This document shows, in pieces, positions 7,313 to 15,782 of a stretch of 64,000 nt of DNA. The DNA is taken from assembly GCA_964461835.1 (NCBI GenBank), contig CAYWVO010000001.1:211814-275813 (forward strand). Reading direction: 5' to 3'. The notes under the pieces were generated by a model. That model did not search any database and had not been told where the DNA came from. It saw only the letters and a program-made list of their open reading frames with translations. Positions within the stretch are counted from its first letter, which is position 1, and each line of letters starts with the position of its first letter. Position numbers and translations under genes: made by a program. This DNA comes from CAYWVO01 sp964461835 (lineage in GTDB: Bacteria; Zixibacteria; MSB-5A5; WJJR01; JAJRUJ01).

Positions 7313-9787
7313 TTATTTCAGGACTACCATCCGTCTGGTTTTTACGAAATCGCCGGCAGTGAGACGGTAGAAATACATCCCGGACGGCAGCACATTGCCT
7401 TGACTGTCGCGGCAGTCGAAATTGACCGAGTGTATGCCCGGTGGATATTCGCCGGATACCAAGCGTCGCACCCGCTGCCCCGCGACATTGAAGACATCAA
7501 GCGTAACGCGATCGGCCGCGGGCAGCGCGAATTCGATAATCGTTCCTTCGTTGAAGGGGTTCGGGTAGTTTTGCCCTAAGTCGTAGTCTGCGACAACGTT
7601 AGGGTCGGTAGGCTCAAGAATAGCGCTAAAATCGCACACGTCCCCGACACCATCGCCATCCGAGTCGGCCTGGTCGCTATTTGCATCATTCGGGCAGTTG
7701 TCACAGATGTCACCGACATCATCTTCGTCTGTATCGACCTGGTTATTATTCGCGTCATCCGGGCAATTATCGCAGACATCACCGACACCATCGTCGTCCA
7801 TGTCGGTCTGGGCGGAATCAGCGTCTTGCGGGCAAATGTCGCAGGCATCCGGGACCCCGTCGCTGTCCGCATCAACGAAATCATCAAATCCGGGGCAAGC
7901 GTCACAGCTATCCGGCACGGTGTCGTTATCGGTGTCTACTGAATCGGGATAGCCTTCGCAGAGGTCACACGCATCTCCTACACCATCTTCGTCAGTGTCG
8001 GTTTGGCTGAAGTTGGCATCCTCCGGGCAATTATCACAAACATCACCTTTGCCGTCATTATCTTGATCGGTCTGGTCGGTGTTGGCCACTTCCCGGCAAT
8101 TATCGCAACCATCAGGAATGGTATCCGCATCTACGTCATCGGAATCCGGGAATCCCTCACACAAATCGCAGGCGTCGCCGACTCCGTCGCCGTCAGAATC
8201 GGTTTGGGAGAAATTCGGCTCATCAACGCAGTTATCGCATACATCGCCGACCCCGTCGTCGTCCGTGTCAGCCTGATCATCATTGAAGATATCCGGACAG
8301 TTATCGTCCGGACACTCGTTTTCTGGCACATCCGGGTCGCCAAACCCATCCCCGTCGCTGTCAACACACACGAGCAAATCCTGGTTAAACAGAACGGAGA
8401 TGTCATTGGAAATGCCGTTGGCCGTCACCAAATCCAGATCGCCATCGGTGTCGACATCGCCGACAAACAGGCTCAGTGGAAGTTCGCCGACCTCGTACGA
8501 CTTGTCGAGGACAAAGGAGCTGCCGGGGTCGTTGATTAAAATGGACACGGTGTTGGCAATTGCGTTGGCGACCGCCAGGTCGGGCCAAGTGTCTGCGTTC
8601 AGGTCGGCAGCATAAATCGCGGAGGATCCGGAAGCAACTTCGTAGGTAACTGCTTCGGCAAACGTTCCGTCACCCTCGTTGAGCAGAACGGAGACGTCAT
8701 CAGATTGACGATTGGCCGAGGCCAGGTCCGGCCACCCATCGCCGTTAAAATCTCCCGCACAGACACCCCAGGGACTGGTACCAACGGCGTAATCATCTTG
8801 ATCATCGATCGAGCCATCGCCGGCGTTCATCAGAACAGAAATGCTGTCGGCCGCCCGATTTGCCGTGACCAGATCCCTAAATCCGTCTCGATCAACATCG
8901 ACCGCATAGATTGCATGCGGTTCAGAACCGGTTCCATATGTCACATCGGTGGCAAAGGTCCCATCACCCTGATTAATTAAGATCGAGACATCGTGTGAAG
9001 ATTCATTCGCGACCGCCAGATCCAAATGCCCATCTCCGTCCATGTCGACGGCAATGACCGATTTCGGTTCCGTGCCGACATCATAGCTGACATCAGAAAT
9101 AAAGGTTCCATCCTGGTCGTTCGTTAGCACGGAAATGGCATCCCCAAGGCTGTTGGCGGTCGCTAAATCGACAAATCCGTCTGCATCGAAATCGCCGGTA
9201 CAGATAGACCACGGCCCATCACCACAATCAAAAGTATCTGGAATCCCAAAAGTCCCGACGACATTATTGATGAGAACAAATACGCTGTCCAAGGCGAAAC
9301 TTGTCGCCGCGAGATCAATACTGCCGCCGACGTTTAATCGTGCCCCGGTGACTGAAAAGGCGTCAGCACCAACGGAATAAGAGGAGTCAAGCTGAAATTC
9401 CCCGGCCCCCTCGGCAGCGATATGGAACGTCCAGCTGAACGGGGTTATCGGACTAGTGAGTGTTTGAATTCCGGCGGTCAGAATGACGGTAATCTCATCT
9501 CCGTCAAGGAAGTCACTCACAGGCGTGAACGTGGCTTCGCGATTCCCTCCGGGGAAGGTAAAGGAGCCGCTCAGAAATCCCGCGAACTTTGAGTACACTA
9601 AAAAGGTGCTCGACGTCACGGTTCCCAGATTCATGTCCTGAGCAAACGTCACCGTTACCGTGGACGCCGGGGCGACTCCATATTCATGCAATCCCGGAGA
9701 TGTGGTATCTATCTCCTGACTAAAGGCGGCTGCCGGCAGTAGTACGACACAAACCAGCACGGCCCCGATCATTGTGCGTATGCGCAT
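7313..9787 (-). CDS. Large secreted protein: Ig-like, seven FG-GAP/VCBS-like repeats, thrombospondin-3 repeats, FlgD-like C-terminal domain
   Basis: 824 residues from ATG 9787, with GGAGGG 7 bases upstream and a signal peptide at the start (MRIRTMIGAVL...AAAFSQ). Domains in order: an SbsA-type Ig-like domain (about residues 30-125), seven FG-GAP-like repeats (pattern GDFNGDGWPDLASAN...DDVSVLLNEGDGTF), about a dozen Cys-containing calcium-binding thrombospondin type-3 repeats (DSDGDGVGDACDLC and variants), and a C-terminal FlgD/Ig-type domain (YPNPFNEGT...GQRVRRL...GMYFYRLTAGDF...RMVVLK). The last domain is used as a sorting or attachment signal in FCB-group bacteria. Probably a rigid calcium-stabilised surface or secreted stalk. 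No enzyme domain is visible. It is single-gene, facing gmhB. Confidence 0.92.
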   Translation of the reverse strand: MRIRTMIGAVLVCVVLLPAAAFSQEIDTTSPGLHEYGVAPASTVTVTFAQDMNLGTVTSSTFLVYSKFAGFLSGSFTFPGGNREATFTPVSDFLDGDEITVILTAGIQTLTSPITPFSWTFHIAAEGAGEFQLDSSYSVGADAFSVTGARLNVGGSIDLAATSFALDSVFVLINNVVGTFGIPDTFDCGDGPWSICTGDFDADGFVDLATANSLGDAISVLTNDQDGTFISDVSYDVGTEPKSVIAVDMDGDGHLDLAVANESSHDVSILINQGDGTFATDVTYGTGSEPHAIYAVDVDRDGFRDLVTANRAADSISVLMNAGDGSIDDQDDYAVGTSPWGVCAGDFNGDGWPDLASANRQSDDVSVLLNEGDGTFAEAVTYEVASGSSAIYAADLNADTWPDLAVANAIANTVSILINDPGSSFVLDKSYEVGELPLSLFVGDVDTDGDLDLVTANGISNDISVLFNQDLLVCVDSDGDGFGDPDVPENECPDDNCPDIFNDDQADTDDDGVGDVCDNCVDEPNFSQTDSDGDGVGDACDLCEGFPDSDDVDADTIPDGCDNCREVANTDQTDQDNDGKGDVCDNCPEDANFSQTDTDEDGVGDACDLCEGYPDSVDTDNDTVPDSCDACPGFDDFVDADSDGVPDACDICPQDADSAQTDMDDDGVGDVCDNCPDDANNNQVDTDEDDVGDICDNCPNDANSDQADSDGDGVGDVCDFSAILEPTDPNVVADYDLGQNYPNPFNEGTIIEFALPAADRVTLDVFNVAGQRVRRLVSGEYPPGIHSVNFDCRDSQGNVLPSGMYFYRLTAGDFVKTRRMVVLK
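7625..8373 (-). repeat. Tandem thrombospondin type-3 coding repeats
   Basis: Roughly twelve coding repeats of about 18-27 codons with the core DxDxDGxGDxCDxC. Nucleotide similarity is strong but diverged between units, so this is protein-level repetition and not a CRISPR array. Confidence 0.85.
8380..9330 (-). repeat. Seven tandem FG-GAP/VCBS-like coding repeats
   Basis: Seven units of about 45 codons, each with a calcium-loop segment such as DFNGDGWPDL or DMDGDGHLDL followed by (A/T)AN...SVLxN. In integrins such units build one beta-propeller, and seven is the propeller number. The first unit is degenerate (VGGSIDLAATS). Confidence 0.8.
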
Positions 9788-10110
9788 GTCCGCTCCCTCC
9801 ATTAGCAATTGAGCATCTCGCCTCTTTCCATACTGTATCAAGAACGCCCGGCCATTTCCGGGACGCCGCATATGTCAATCATATCGTCCCGACAACAAGC
9901 GCCGGTGAATCAGACTCCCCCCAACAATCCAGTGGATAGGAAATCCGCCATGCCCCTCCTGTCAAGAGAATTCCGCCGTGTAGTTCATCACTAAGCAGGC
10001 CATATTCTGACGAAGAGACCTTTGGGGATTGGGCAGAAAAGGATTATATTTAGTTCATACATTCGTCGTGCACGAGACGGCGGTATCGATGGTGAACGCG
10101 GAGAATTACT
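9788..10110. other. Divergent intergenic region between the repeat protein and the aminotransferase
   Basis: 323 bases holding the promoters of two divergent genes. No coding sequence is convincing here. A TTGACA on the minus strand (9878-9873) lacks a good -10 at 16-18 bases. Confidence 0.5.
10022..10050 (+). promoter_or_regulatory. Candidate sigma-70 promoter for the aminotransferase-ROK kinase pair
   Basis: TTGGGG (10022-10027), 17-base spacer, TATATT (10045-10050). The start codon lies about 60 bases downstream. The -35 matches only partly. Confidence 0.45.
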
Positions 10111-11340
10111 ATGGCTAAATCTGAGATAACCTCTGTTAAAAATGAAGTGGGAGTGCAGTTGTCGGCACGGTCGGCCGAGATGCCGGCCTCCCCCATCCGG
10201 AAACTGGTGCCCCACGCGGAAGTGGCGGTTAGGCGGGGCATGACCGTGTATTACCTCAATATCGGCCAGCCGGATATCCGCACTCCGCCCGAATACTTGC
10301 AAGCGGTTAAAGAATTCGCCCAACCGGTCCTGGCCTATGGACATTCGCAGGGCTATTCGGAGCTCTTGAAAGCATTTTCCCGTTATTATCAATCTGTTGG
10401 GCTGGATGTCCCACCGGAGCATATCCAGGTGACAACCGGGGGATCCGAGGCGATTCTCTTTGCGATGTGCGCTGTGGCCGATCCGGGAGATGAAATAATC
10501 GTCTTTGAACCGTTCTACACGAATTACAACGGCTTCGCGACCGCTGCCGGTGTGCACCTGAAGCCGTTACCGACCGATCCGCAAACCGGATATGCGCTTC
10601 CGCCGATCGAAACGATTGAATCCGCACTCACTGAGCGCACCCGGGCTATTTTGATTTGCACGCCCAACAATCCAACCGGCACCGTCATTCCGCGAGATAC
10701 CATGGCCGGGCTGGCCGACCTGGCAAAACGGCGACGAATTTTCATTTTGTCGGATGAGGTCTATCGCGAGTTCTGTTACGACAGTGACCATACTTCCCTT
10801 CTCGAATTCGAGGAGATCGCCGATCGAGCGATAATGTTGGATTCGATCTCCAAACGCTATTCCGCCTGCGGTGCACGGATCGGCTGTCTGGTTTCGCATA
10901 ATATCGAGGTGATGAGCATGGCCTTGCGTCTAGGGCAGGCACGGCTGTGTTCACCGACCATAGAGCAGTTCGCTGCTGCACGGGTGATGTCTTTACCGGC
11001 TTCGTATTATCGAGAAATCACCGAGGAATATCGTCAGCGACGGGACGCGGTCATTGACCGCTTTAATGACATCCCGGGTTGTTTTTGTCGCAAACCGTCG
11101 GGCGCATTTTATTTTGTCGGCACATTTCCCTTCAATGATGTCGAAGATTTCTGCCAGTGGCTGCTGACCGATTTTTCATATCAGAAGCAGACGGTAATGA
11201 TGGCACCCGGACCGGGCTTTTACGCCACACCGGGACGGGGAACTAACGAAGCGCGTATCGCCTATGTTCTCGAAACCGACAAGCTCGTTAACGCCATGAC
11301 GGCGCTCAAACATGCCGTGCAAGAGTACCAACGCAAATGA
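10111..11340 (+). CDS. Class I/II pyridoxal-phosphate aminotransferase
   Basis: 409 residues, fold-type I PLP aminotransferase. Family marks: LNIGQPDI near the N-terminus, HSQGYSELLKAFSRYY, the TGGSEAI phosphate-binding turn, TPNNPTGT with the Asn that contacts the PLP ring, LSDEVYREF with the Asp that binds the pyridine nitrogen, and SISKRYSACGARIG, whose Lys forms the Schiff base. Sequence style is that of the aspartate/alanine aminotransferase group (aspC/alaA-like), but the substrate cannot be fixed from motifs. ATG 10111 has GGAG upstream. The stop overlaps the next start as ATGA, so the sugar kinase is translationally coupled. Confidence 0.9.
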   Translation: MAKSEITSVKNEVGVQLSARSAEMPASPIRKLVPHAEVAVRRGMTVYYLNIGQPDIRTPPEYLQAVKEFAQPVLAYGHSQGYSELLKAFSRYYQSVGLDVPPEHIQVTTGGSEAILFAMCAVADPGDEIIVFEPFYTNYNGFATAAGVHLKPLPTDPQTGYALPPIETIESALTERTRAILICTPNNPTGTVIPRDTMAGLADLAKRRRIFILSDEVYREFCYDSDHTSLLEFEEIADRAIMLDSISKRYSACGARIGCLVSHNIEVMSMALRLGQARLCSPTIEQFAAARVMSLPASYYREITEEYRQRRDAVIDRFNDIPGCFCRKPSGAFYFVGTFPFNDVEDFCQWLLTDFSYQKQTVMMAPGPGFYATPGRGTNEARIAYVLETDKLVNAMTALKHAVQEYQRK

Positions 11341-12353
11341 ACGGCAGGCACCCGACGCGCATGACTGACAAAAAAGCAGTGTATCTCGGTATTGACATCG
11401 GCGGGTCATTCGTCAAGTACGGCGCCATCAATGGCCGTGGGAAAGTCCAGTTCTCCTCTCGGACACCGACCAACTGGTCCGGTAAACCGAAGGAGATGGT
11501 GCGAGCACTAAACCATGCGGTTGAGGACATGGTCCAGGAATGCGATAAACGCCAACTCGCTCCTCACTCGCTGGGCATTGGTACCCCCGGGACGGTCGAT
11601 ACACGTAGCGGAAGGATTACCGGGCAGTCCCCGAATTTGCCCGGCTGGGTCGGTGTTAATGTGCGTCGGGAGATCACCGAAGTGGACGTGCCAATCGCGG
11701 TCGATAACGATGCGAACTGCACCGCCTACGCCGAGTTTGCTTTTGGCGCGGCCGCCGGAAAGCGCAATGCGATCGCCCTGACGATCGGCACGGGTATCGG
11801 GGCAGGCATTATTATCGACAGTCAGTTGTTTCATGGTACCCACGACGCCGGGGCGGAGCTGGGCCATCTTTCCATCAATGCGCACGGGCCCCGCTGTCAG
11901 TGCGGTAATCGCGGCTGTCTCGAATTGTACGTTTCGGCGACGGCAATGCTGCGCCGTGCCGAGAAAATTGCCTCCTTCTACCCTCATTCGCCTCTGGCCG
12001 AACTTGATTATCGCAATGGCGGAGACGAGACGCTTAGCGGCATTTTTCGCGCCGCCCAGAAGGACAACACGCCCGCTCAGGAGTTAATTGAACAGATTGC
12101 CGAGGAATTTGCGGTAGGGCTGGCCGGGATGGTCAATGCCTTTGATCCGGAAATGATTGTCCTGGGCGGTGGTGTAGTGGATGCGGCTCCCCAATATGTC
12201 GAGAAGATAGCTCACCACACCATGCAGCACGTGTTTAAAGCCGCAAATCGCCGGCTCGAGATTGTTCCCGCTAAACTTGGTAATGACGCCGGGTACATCG
12301 GTGCGGCAGCATTGGGAAAAGACTTTGCCGGCAACAATCATGCGGGGTCTTAA
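11337..12353 (+). CDS. ROK-family sugar kinase, glucokinase-like
   Basis: 338 residues. N-terminal phosphate loop YLGIDIGGSFVKYG, catalytic-region VDNDANCTAYAEF with the acid/base Asp, the TIGTGIGAGIIID loop, then the ROK zinc site GAELGHLSINAHGPRCQCGNRG, split here as GHLSI and CQCGNRGCLE. The intact zinc motif and DNDA catalytic motif suggest an active kinase and not a ROK repressor, as there is no helix-turn-helix domain. Likely phosphorylates glucose or a related hexose with ATP. ATG 11337 overlaps the upstream stop; ATG 11361 is an alternative that removes eight poorly conserved residues. Confidence 0.9.
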   Translation: MNGRHPTRMTDKKAVYLGIDIGGSFVKYGAINGRGKVQFSSRTPTNWSGKPKEMVRALNHAVEDMVQECDKRQLAPHSLGIGTPGTVDTRSGRITGQSPNLPGWVGVNVRREITEVDVPIAVDNDANCTAYAEFAFGAAAGKRNAIALTIGTGIGAGIIIDSQLFHGTHDAGAELGHLSINAHGPRCQCGNRGCLELYVSATAMLRRAEKIASFYPHSPLAELDYRNGGDETLSGIFRAAQKDNTPAQELIEQIAEEFAVGLAGMVNAFDPEMIVLGGGVVDAAPQYVEKIAHHTMQHVFKAANRRLEIVPAKLGNDAGYIGAAALGKDFAGNNHAGS

Positions 12354-12366
12354 ACGTACCTAGAGT

Positions 12367-12546
12367 ATGACACAGCGACATAGACCATTCATCGGAGTTC
12401 ATTTTAAGTGTTGCCGTCAGTATGTGCGGGCGTATCTGAATCACAAAGGTGACGCCTATGTCGCCTGGTGTCCGCGCTGTGCGGCGAAGATGGTGGTCAA
12501 AGTATCCCCCTATGGTTCGAAAAGTTCGTTCTTTGAGGCATCATGA
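12367..12546 (+). CDS. Small zinc-ribbon-like protein (59 aa), coupled to the archaemetzincin homologue
   Basis: ATG 12367 to TGA 12544-12546, 59 residues. Contains a CC pair (KCCRQYVRAYLN) and a CPRC pair (AWCPRC), giving a CC-x18-CxxC arrangement typical of a small zinc ribbon, and a conserved-looking tail VKVSPYGSKSSFFEAS. It begins 13 bases after the ROK kinase, and its stop overlaps the next ATG at 12543 (ATGA), so the two are very likely translated together. Function unknown. Codon use and tight packing argue for a real gene despite the size. Confidence 0.72.
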   Translation: MTQRHRPFIGVHFKCCRQYVRAYLNHKGDAYVAWCPRCAAKMVVKVSPYGSKSSFFEAS

Positions 12547-13085
12547 GAGCACGATCTAAAATTGTCATCGTTCCCTTCGGTGAACTGGATTTTTTTCAGA
12601 TCAACAGGCTGGCCGGCCGGATCTCGGAGGCATTCTCCTCACCGGTGGATATCGTCCAGGGCTCCGATCCCCCGATCGAAGCTTACCACCCCGGGCGTTT
12701 GCAATATTATTCATCGGTAATGCTGGATAAACTCGAACGCCTCCGCGCCAACGACCGCGAAAAAATGTTGGGGGTAATCGACGAAGACTTATATATCCCG
12801 ACCAAGCATTACATTTACTCGGATGCCAACCAGTACTCCGGCTGTTCGCTGCTATCCGTGTACCGGATTAAGCAGGAATTCTATGGGCTGCCGGAGGACG
12901 ACAAACTGGTGTTCGAACGGGTGGCCAAAGAGGCCATTACCCTCATCGGTTTCCTCTACCTGGGGCGATACTGCCGGAATCCTCGGTGTGTGATGTATCG
13001 CGCTGAGGATATGTCGGAAACGGATTTCAAACGCGATAAATTTTGCGATAACTGCCGCCGCAGCATGATCCGCAAGCCGGTCTAG
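12543..13085 (+). CDS. Archaemetzincin homologue with the catalytic zinc site lost (pseudo-protease)
   Basis: 180 residues. The scaffold is archaemetzincin-like: an N-terminal alpha/beta half (IVIVPFGELD), MLGVIDEDLYIPTKHYIY, and the C-terminal structural zinc site CRNPRCVMYRAEDMSETDF...FCDNC. The segment that should read HExGHxxGxxHC aligns without gaps to residues 133-144, but the four key positions are Thr133, Leu134, Phe137 and Tyr143 in place of His, Glu, His, His. The four Cys of the structural site (144, 149, 168, 171) are kept, so the fold probably remains while peptidase activity should be absent. The ATG overlaps the stop of the small zinc ribbon. It may be a binding or regulatory protein; the partner is unknown. 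Confidence 0.82.
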   Translation: MRARSKIVIVPFGELDFFQINRLAGRISEAFSSPVDIVQGSDPPIEAYHPGRLQYYSSVMLDKLERLRANDREKMLGVIDEDLYIPTKHYIYSDANQYSGCSLLSVYRIKQEFYGLPEDDKLVFERVAKEAITLIGFLYLGRYCRNPRCVMYRAEDMSETDFKRDKFCDNCRRSMIRKPV

Positions 13086-13177
13086 CGTTTCCACCGCACC
13101 CCGCATCTATCTGCAAAAAATGATTGCATTATCGAGTGCCGATGCCGAGCCTTCCACCTGAAGGTTGAGGAAAAACT

Positions 13178-15460
13178 ATGCTGAATGCGGCGCAGATGAT
13201 CGATCGCCTGAAAAATGACCGGCGATTTATGCGTGATGTGGTTCACTGGCAGACGCTCCCCGGCCATGCGGGGTTATACGCGGATTTCCCTCTCGACCTT
13301 GATTCCCGGCTGGTCAATGTCCTCAAATCCCGAGGGATCACTCGCTTGTATACGCACCAGCGCGAGGCCTGGGACGCGATCAAAGAGGGAAAAAATCCGG
13401 TCATCGTCACGCCTACTGCATCCGGCAAAACACTTTGCTACAACCTGCCGGTGCTCTCAACTATCGCCGCACATCCCGAAGCGCGGGCATTGTACCTCTT
13501 CCCGACCAAGGCGCTTTCGCAGGACCAAATGGACGAGGTGCTGTCACTCATTCAGGCAATCGGCGCTGATATTAAGGCCCATACATTCGACGGTGACACA
13601 CCGACCGACGCCCGCAAAAAAATCCGCTCCGCCGGACACATTGTCATTACTAATCCGGACATGCTTCACGCCGGCATCCTCCCGCACCACACCAAATGGA
13701 TTAAGCTCTTCGAGAATTTGAAATACGTCATCATTGATGAGATTCATCATTATCGAGGTGTTTTCGGCAGCCACCTGGGAAATGTGATCCGAAGATTAAA
13801 GCGTGTGTGCGGTTTTTATCAAGCCCACCCACAGTTTATTGCTTGTTCGGCGACAATCCAAAATCCCGGTGAGCTGGCGGAGAAGCTGGCCGGGACCGAA
13901 TTCGTGACGATTGACAACAACGGCGCTCCCGCCGGGGAGAAACACTTTGTCATGGTCAATCCACCGATCGTGAATCCGCAACTGGGCATTCGACGTTCCT
14001 CCCTGTTACAGACACGCGATATTGCCGCGAATTTTCTCAGTTGCGATATCCCAACCATCGTGTTCACCCCGTATCGGCGACAGGTGGAAATCATGCTGAC
14101 GTACCTGCGGGATGCGCTCCGCAAGCGGAAGCAGAAGCCCACAGCGGTCGAGGGGTACCGGGGTGGCTACCTCCCGCGGCAACGGCGAGCGATTGAGCGC
14201 GGTCTGAGAGAAGGCACATTGCGGGGCGTGGTTTCTACCAATGCGCTGGAGCTGGGGATTGATATCGGTTCTCTCTCCGCGGCGGTTATCAATGGCTACC
14301 CCGGCGCAATCGCCTCCCTCTGGCAGCAAGCCGGACGGGCGGGCCGTACGCAGGATGTTTCGATTGCCGTACTGGTCGGTAACTCGTCAGCGGTCAACCA
14401 GTTTTTGATGACTCATCCGGAGTATTTATTCGGACAACCGTTCGAGTCCGGGATTGTCGACCCGGATAATCTGATCATTCTGCTCTCTCATATAAAATGT
14501 GCCGCCTTTGAGATTCCCTTTGAGAGCGGTGAGTCATTTGGGGCAGGGCCGGTCGCACCAGTGCTTTCCCATTTGGAGCAGGAGCGAGTGGTTCATAACT
14601 CACAGAACAAGTGGTTCTGGACCTCGGAGATTTATCCCGCAAATGAGATCAGTTTGCGCTCAGCCTCGCCGGAAAATTTCGTGATTCTTGATCGGGTGGG
14701 ACAAAATCGGGTGGTTGGGGAAGTCGATTATTTTAGCGCACCGGAGTTTTTGCATCCCCAGGCCATATACCTGCATGGGGCGGAACAATTCCAAGTGGAG
14801 GAACTGGACTGGGACGGGCGCCGCGCGTACGTCAAACCGATCGACACCGATTACTATACCGATGCCGAATCAAAGACCAGCTTGAAAGTGCTGGAGGTCG
14901 ACCAACAGCAAGCGGCTCCCGGCGGGACAAAGTTCACTGGTGATGTTGCGCTGACCACGGTCGCAGTACAATACAAGAAAATAAAGTTCTTCACGCACGA
15001 AAATGTGGGATTCGGGCCAATTTCGTTGCCGGAGATCGAAATGCACACCACGGCATTTTGGTACGAGTTCGATCCGGATTTCCCGCCGGCCCTCAATCTT
15101 TCTCCCGGTCATATCGGAGAGATTCTACGCGCCGCGGCAAACGCGCTGGAGACGATGTCACCGCTGTGGATTATGAGTGATAGCCGGGATATCCGCGCGT
15201 TGTCCCACGTACGGTCTGATTTTTCGCAACTCCCGACAATTTATATTTACGATAACATTCCCGGCGGCGTCGGGCTTTCCAATAAGTTGTTCCACATGGC
15301 GGATGAACTGTTTCTGGCGGTGGCTGATTTAATTGGCTCCTGCACCTGCGCCGGCGGGTGTCCCTCATGCGTCGGACCGCGGGATGTCGTCGGTGAAGTC
15401 GGCAAGCACGGCGCAGAATTGCTCCTCCGTTGGGCAGTCACCGGCACTGTCGAGGATTAA
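13178..15460 (+). CDS. mrfA: DEAH-box helicase of the MrfA/YprA (Hrq1-like) family
   Basis: 760 residues, superfamily 2 helicase for DNA repair; B. subtilis MrfA unwinds DNA during mitomycin-lesion repair and yeast Hrq1 is related. Q-motif-like TRLYTHQREAWDAI, Walker A TPTASGKT, motif Ia FPTKALSQDQ, DEIH box (IIDEIHHYRG), SAT motif CSATIQNP, motif V TNALELGIDIGSL and motif VI QQAGRAGR. The C-terminal DUF1998-type region ends with the four-Cys zinc cluster CTCAGGCPSCVGP. The exonuclease partner MrfB is not next to it. Start ATG 13178 is preceded by TTGAGGAAAAACT. A terminator follows. Confidence 0.92.
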   Translation: MLNAAQMIDRLKNDRRFMRDVVHWQTLPGHAGLYADFPLDLDSRLVNVLKSRGITRLYTHQREAWDAIKEGKNPVIVTPTASGKTLCYNLPVLSTIAAHPEARALYLFPTKALSQDQMDEVLSLIQAIGADIKAHTFDGDTPTDARKKIRSAGHIVITNPDMLHAGILPHHTKWIKLFENLKYVIIDEIHHYRGVFGSHLGNVIRRLKRVCGFYQAHPQFIACSATIQNPGELAEKLAGTEFVTIDNNGAPAGEKHFVMVNPPIVNPQLGIRRSSLLQTRDIAANFLSCDIPTIVFTPYRRQVEIMLTYLRDALRKRKQKPTAVEGYRGGYLPRQRRAIERGLREGTLRGVVSTNALELGIDIGSLSAAVINGYPGAIASLWQQAGRAGRTQDVSIAVLVGNSSAVNQFLMTHPEYLFGQPFESGIVDPDNLIILLSHIKCAAFEIPFESGESFGAGPVAPVLSHLEQERVVHNSQNKWFWTSEIYPANEISLRSASPENFVILDRVGQNRVVGEVDYFSAPEFLHPQAIYLHGAEQFQVEELDWDGRRAYVKPIDTDYYTDAESKTSLKVLEVDQQQAAPGGTKFTGDVALTTVAVQYKKIKFFTHENVGFGPISLPEIEMHTTAFWYEFDPDFPPALNLSPGHIGEILRAAANALETMSPLWIMSDSRDIRALSHVRSDFSQLPTIYIYDNIPGGVGLSNKLFHMADELFLAVADLIGSCTCAGGCPSCVGPRDVVGEVGKHGAELLLRWAVTGTVED

Positions 15461-15494
15461 GGCGTTTTTCCGTTGTAAACTGTGGCCAAAAAGG

Positions 15495-15530
15495 AAGGCC
15501 GCCAACGCGCAAATCGTTCAGCGGCCTTTG
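15495..15530 (+). terminator. Hairpin terminator after the MrfA-like helicase
   Basis: AAGGCCGC (15495-15502) pairs with GCGGCCTT (15521-15528), with an inner AACG/CGTT stem in the loop, then TTG. The short T tract lowers confidence. Confidence 0.65.
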
Positions 15531-15691
15531 AGGGGGGCTGTAGACGCCGTGCATTACTAATATCGACTACTCCAGTAAATTCTTAACGGGATCAGAGATA
15601 CTCTTAGGGTCATGGGGACGCTTTTCCAGCGGTCTGGGGTGACGGACTGACCATAAGGCGTAGCTATTGTCGGACAAAAGGATGAAAACTG

Positions 15692-15721
15692 TTGACACCC
15701 TTTGGGAAGGGCGTGTATCAT
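15692..15721 (+). promoter_or_regulatory. Sigma-70-type promoter for nuoJKLMN
   Basis: Perfect TTGACA (15692-15697), 18-base spacer, TATCAT (15716-15721). It lies about 60 bases before the nuoJ start in an otherwise gene-free stretch of 322 bases (15461-15782), supporting nuoJKLMN as its own transcription unit. Confidence 0.7.
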
Positions 15722-15782
15722 GCCGCATTCCTGAGGAATGGCACCTCGGGGTCAGGGCAATGGGAGACAGCCGGGAACCGGT

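Noticed and set aside
7625..8373. Regularly spaced repeats that look like a CRISPR array
   Set aside because: They are in-frame, diverged codon repeats of thrombospondin type-3 units inside a long coding sequence, with no constant direct repeat and spacer pattern.
8003..8539. Long plus-strand open frame opposite the secreted repeat protein
   Set aside because: Its translation is the antisense shadow of the Asp/Gly-rich repeats; no start signal or family resemblance.
11337..12353. ROK protein as a transcriptional repressor
   Set aside because: No N-terminal helix-turn-helix; the catalytic DNDA and zinc motifs are intact, which fits a kinase.
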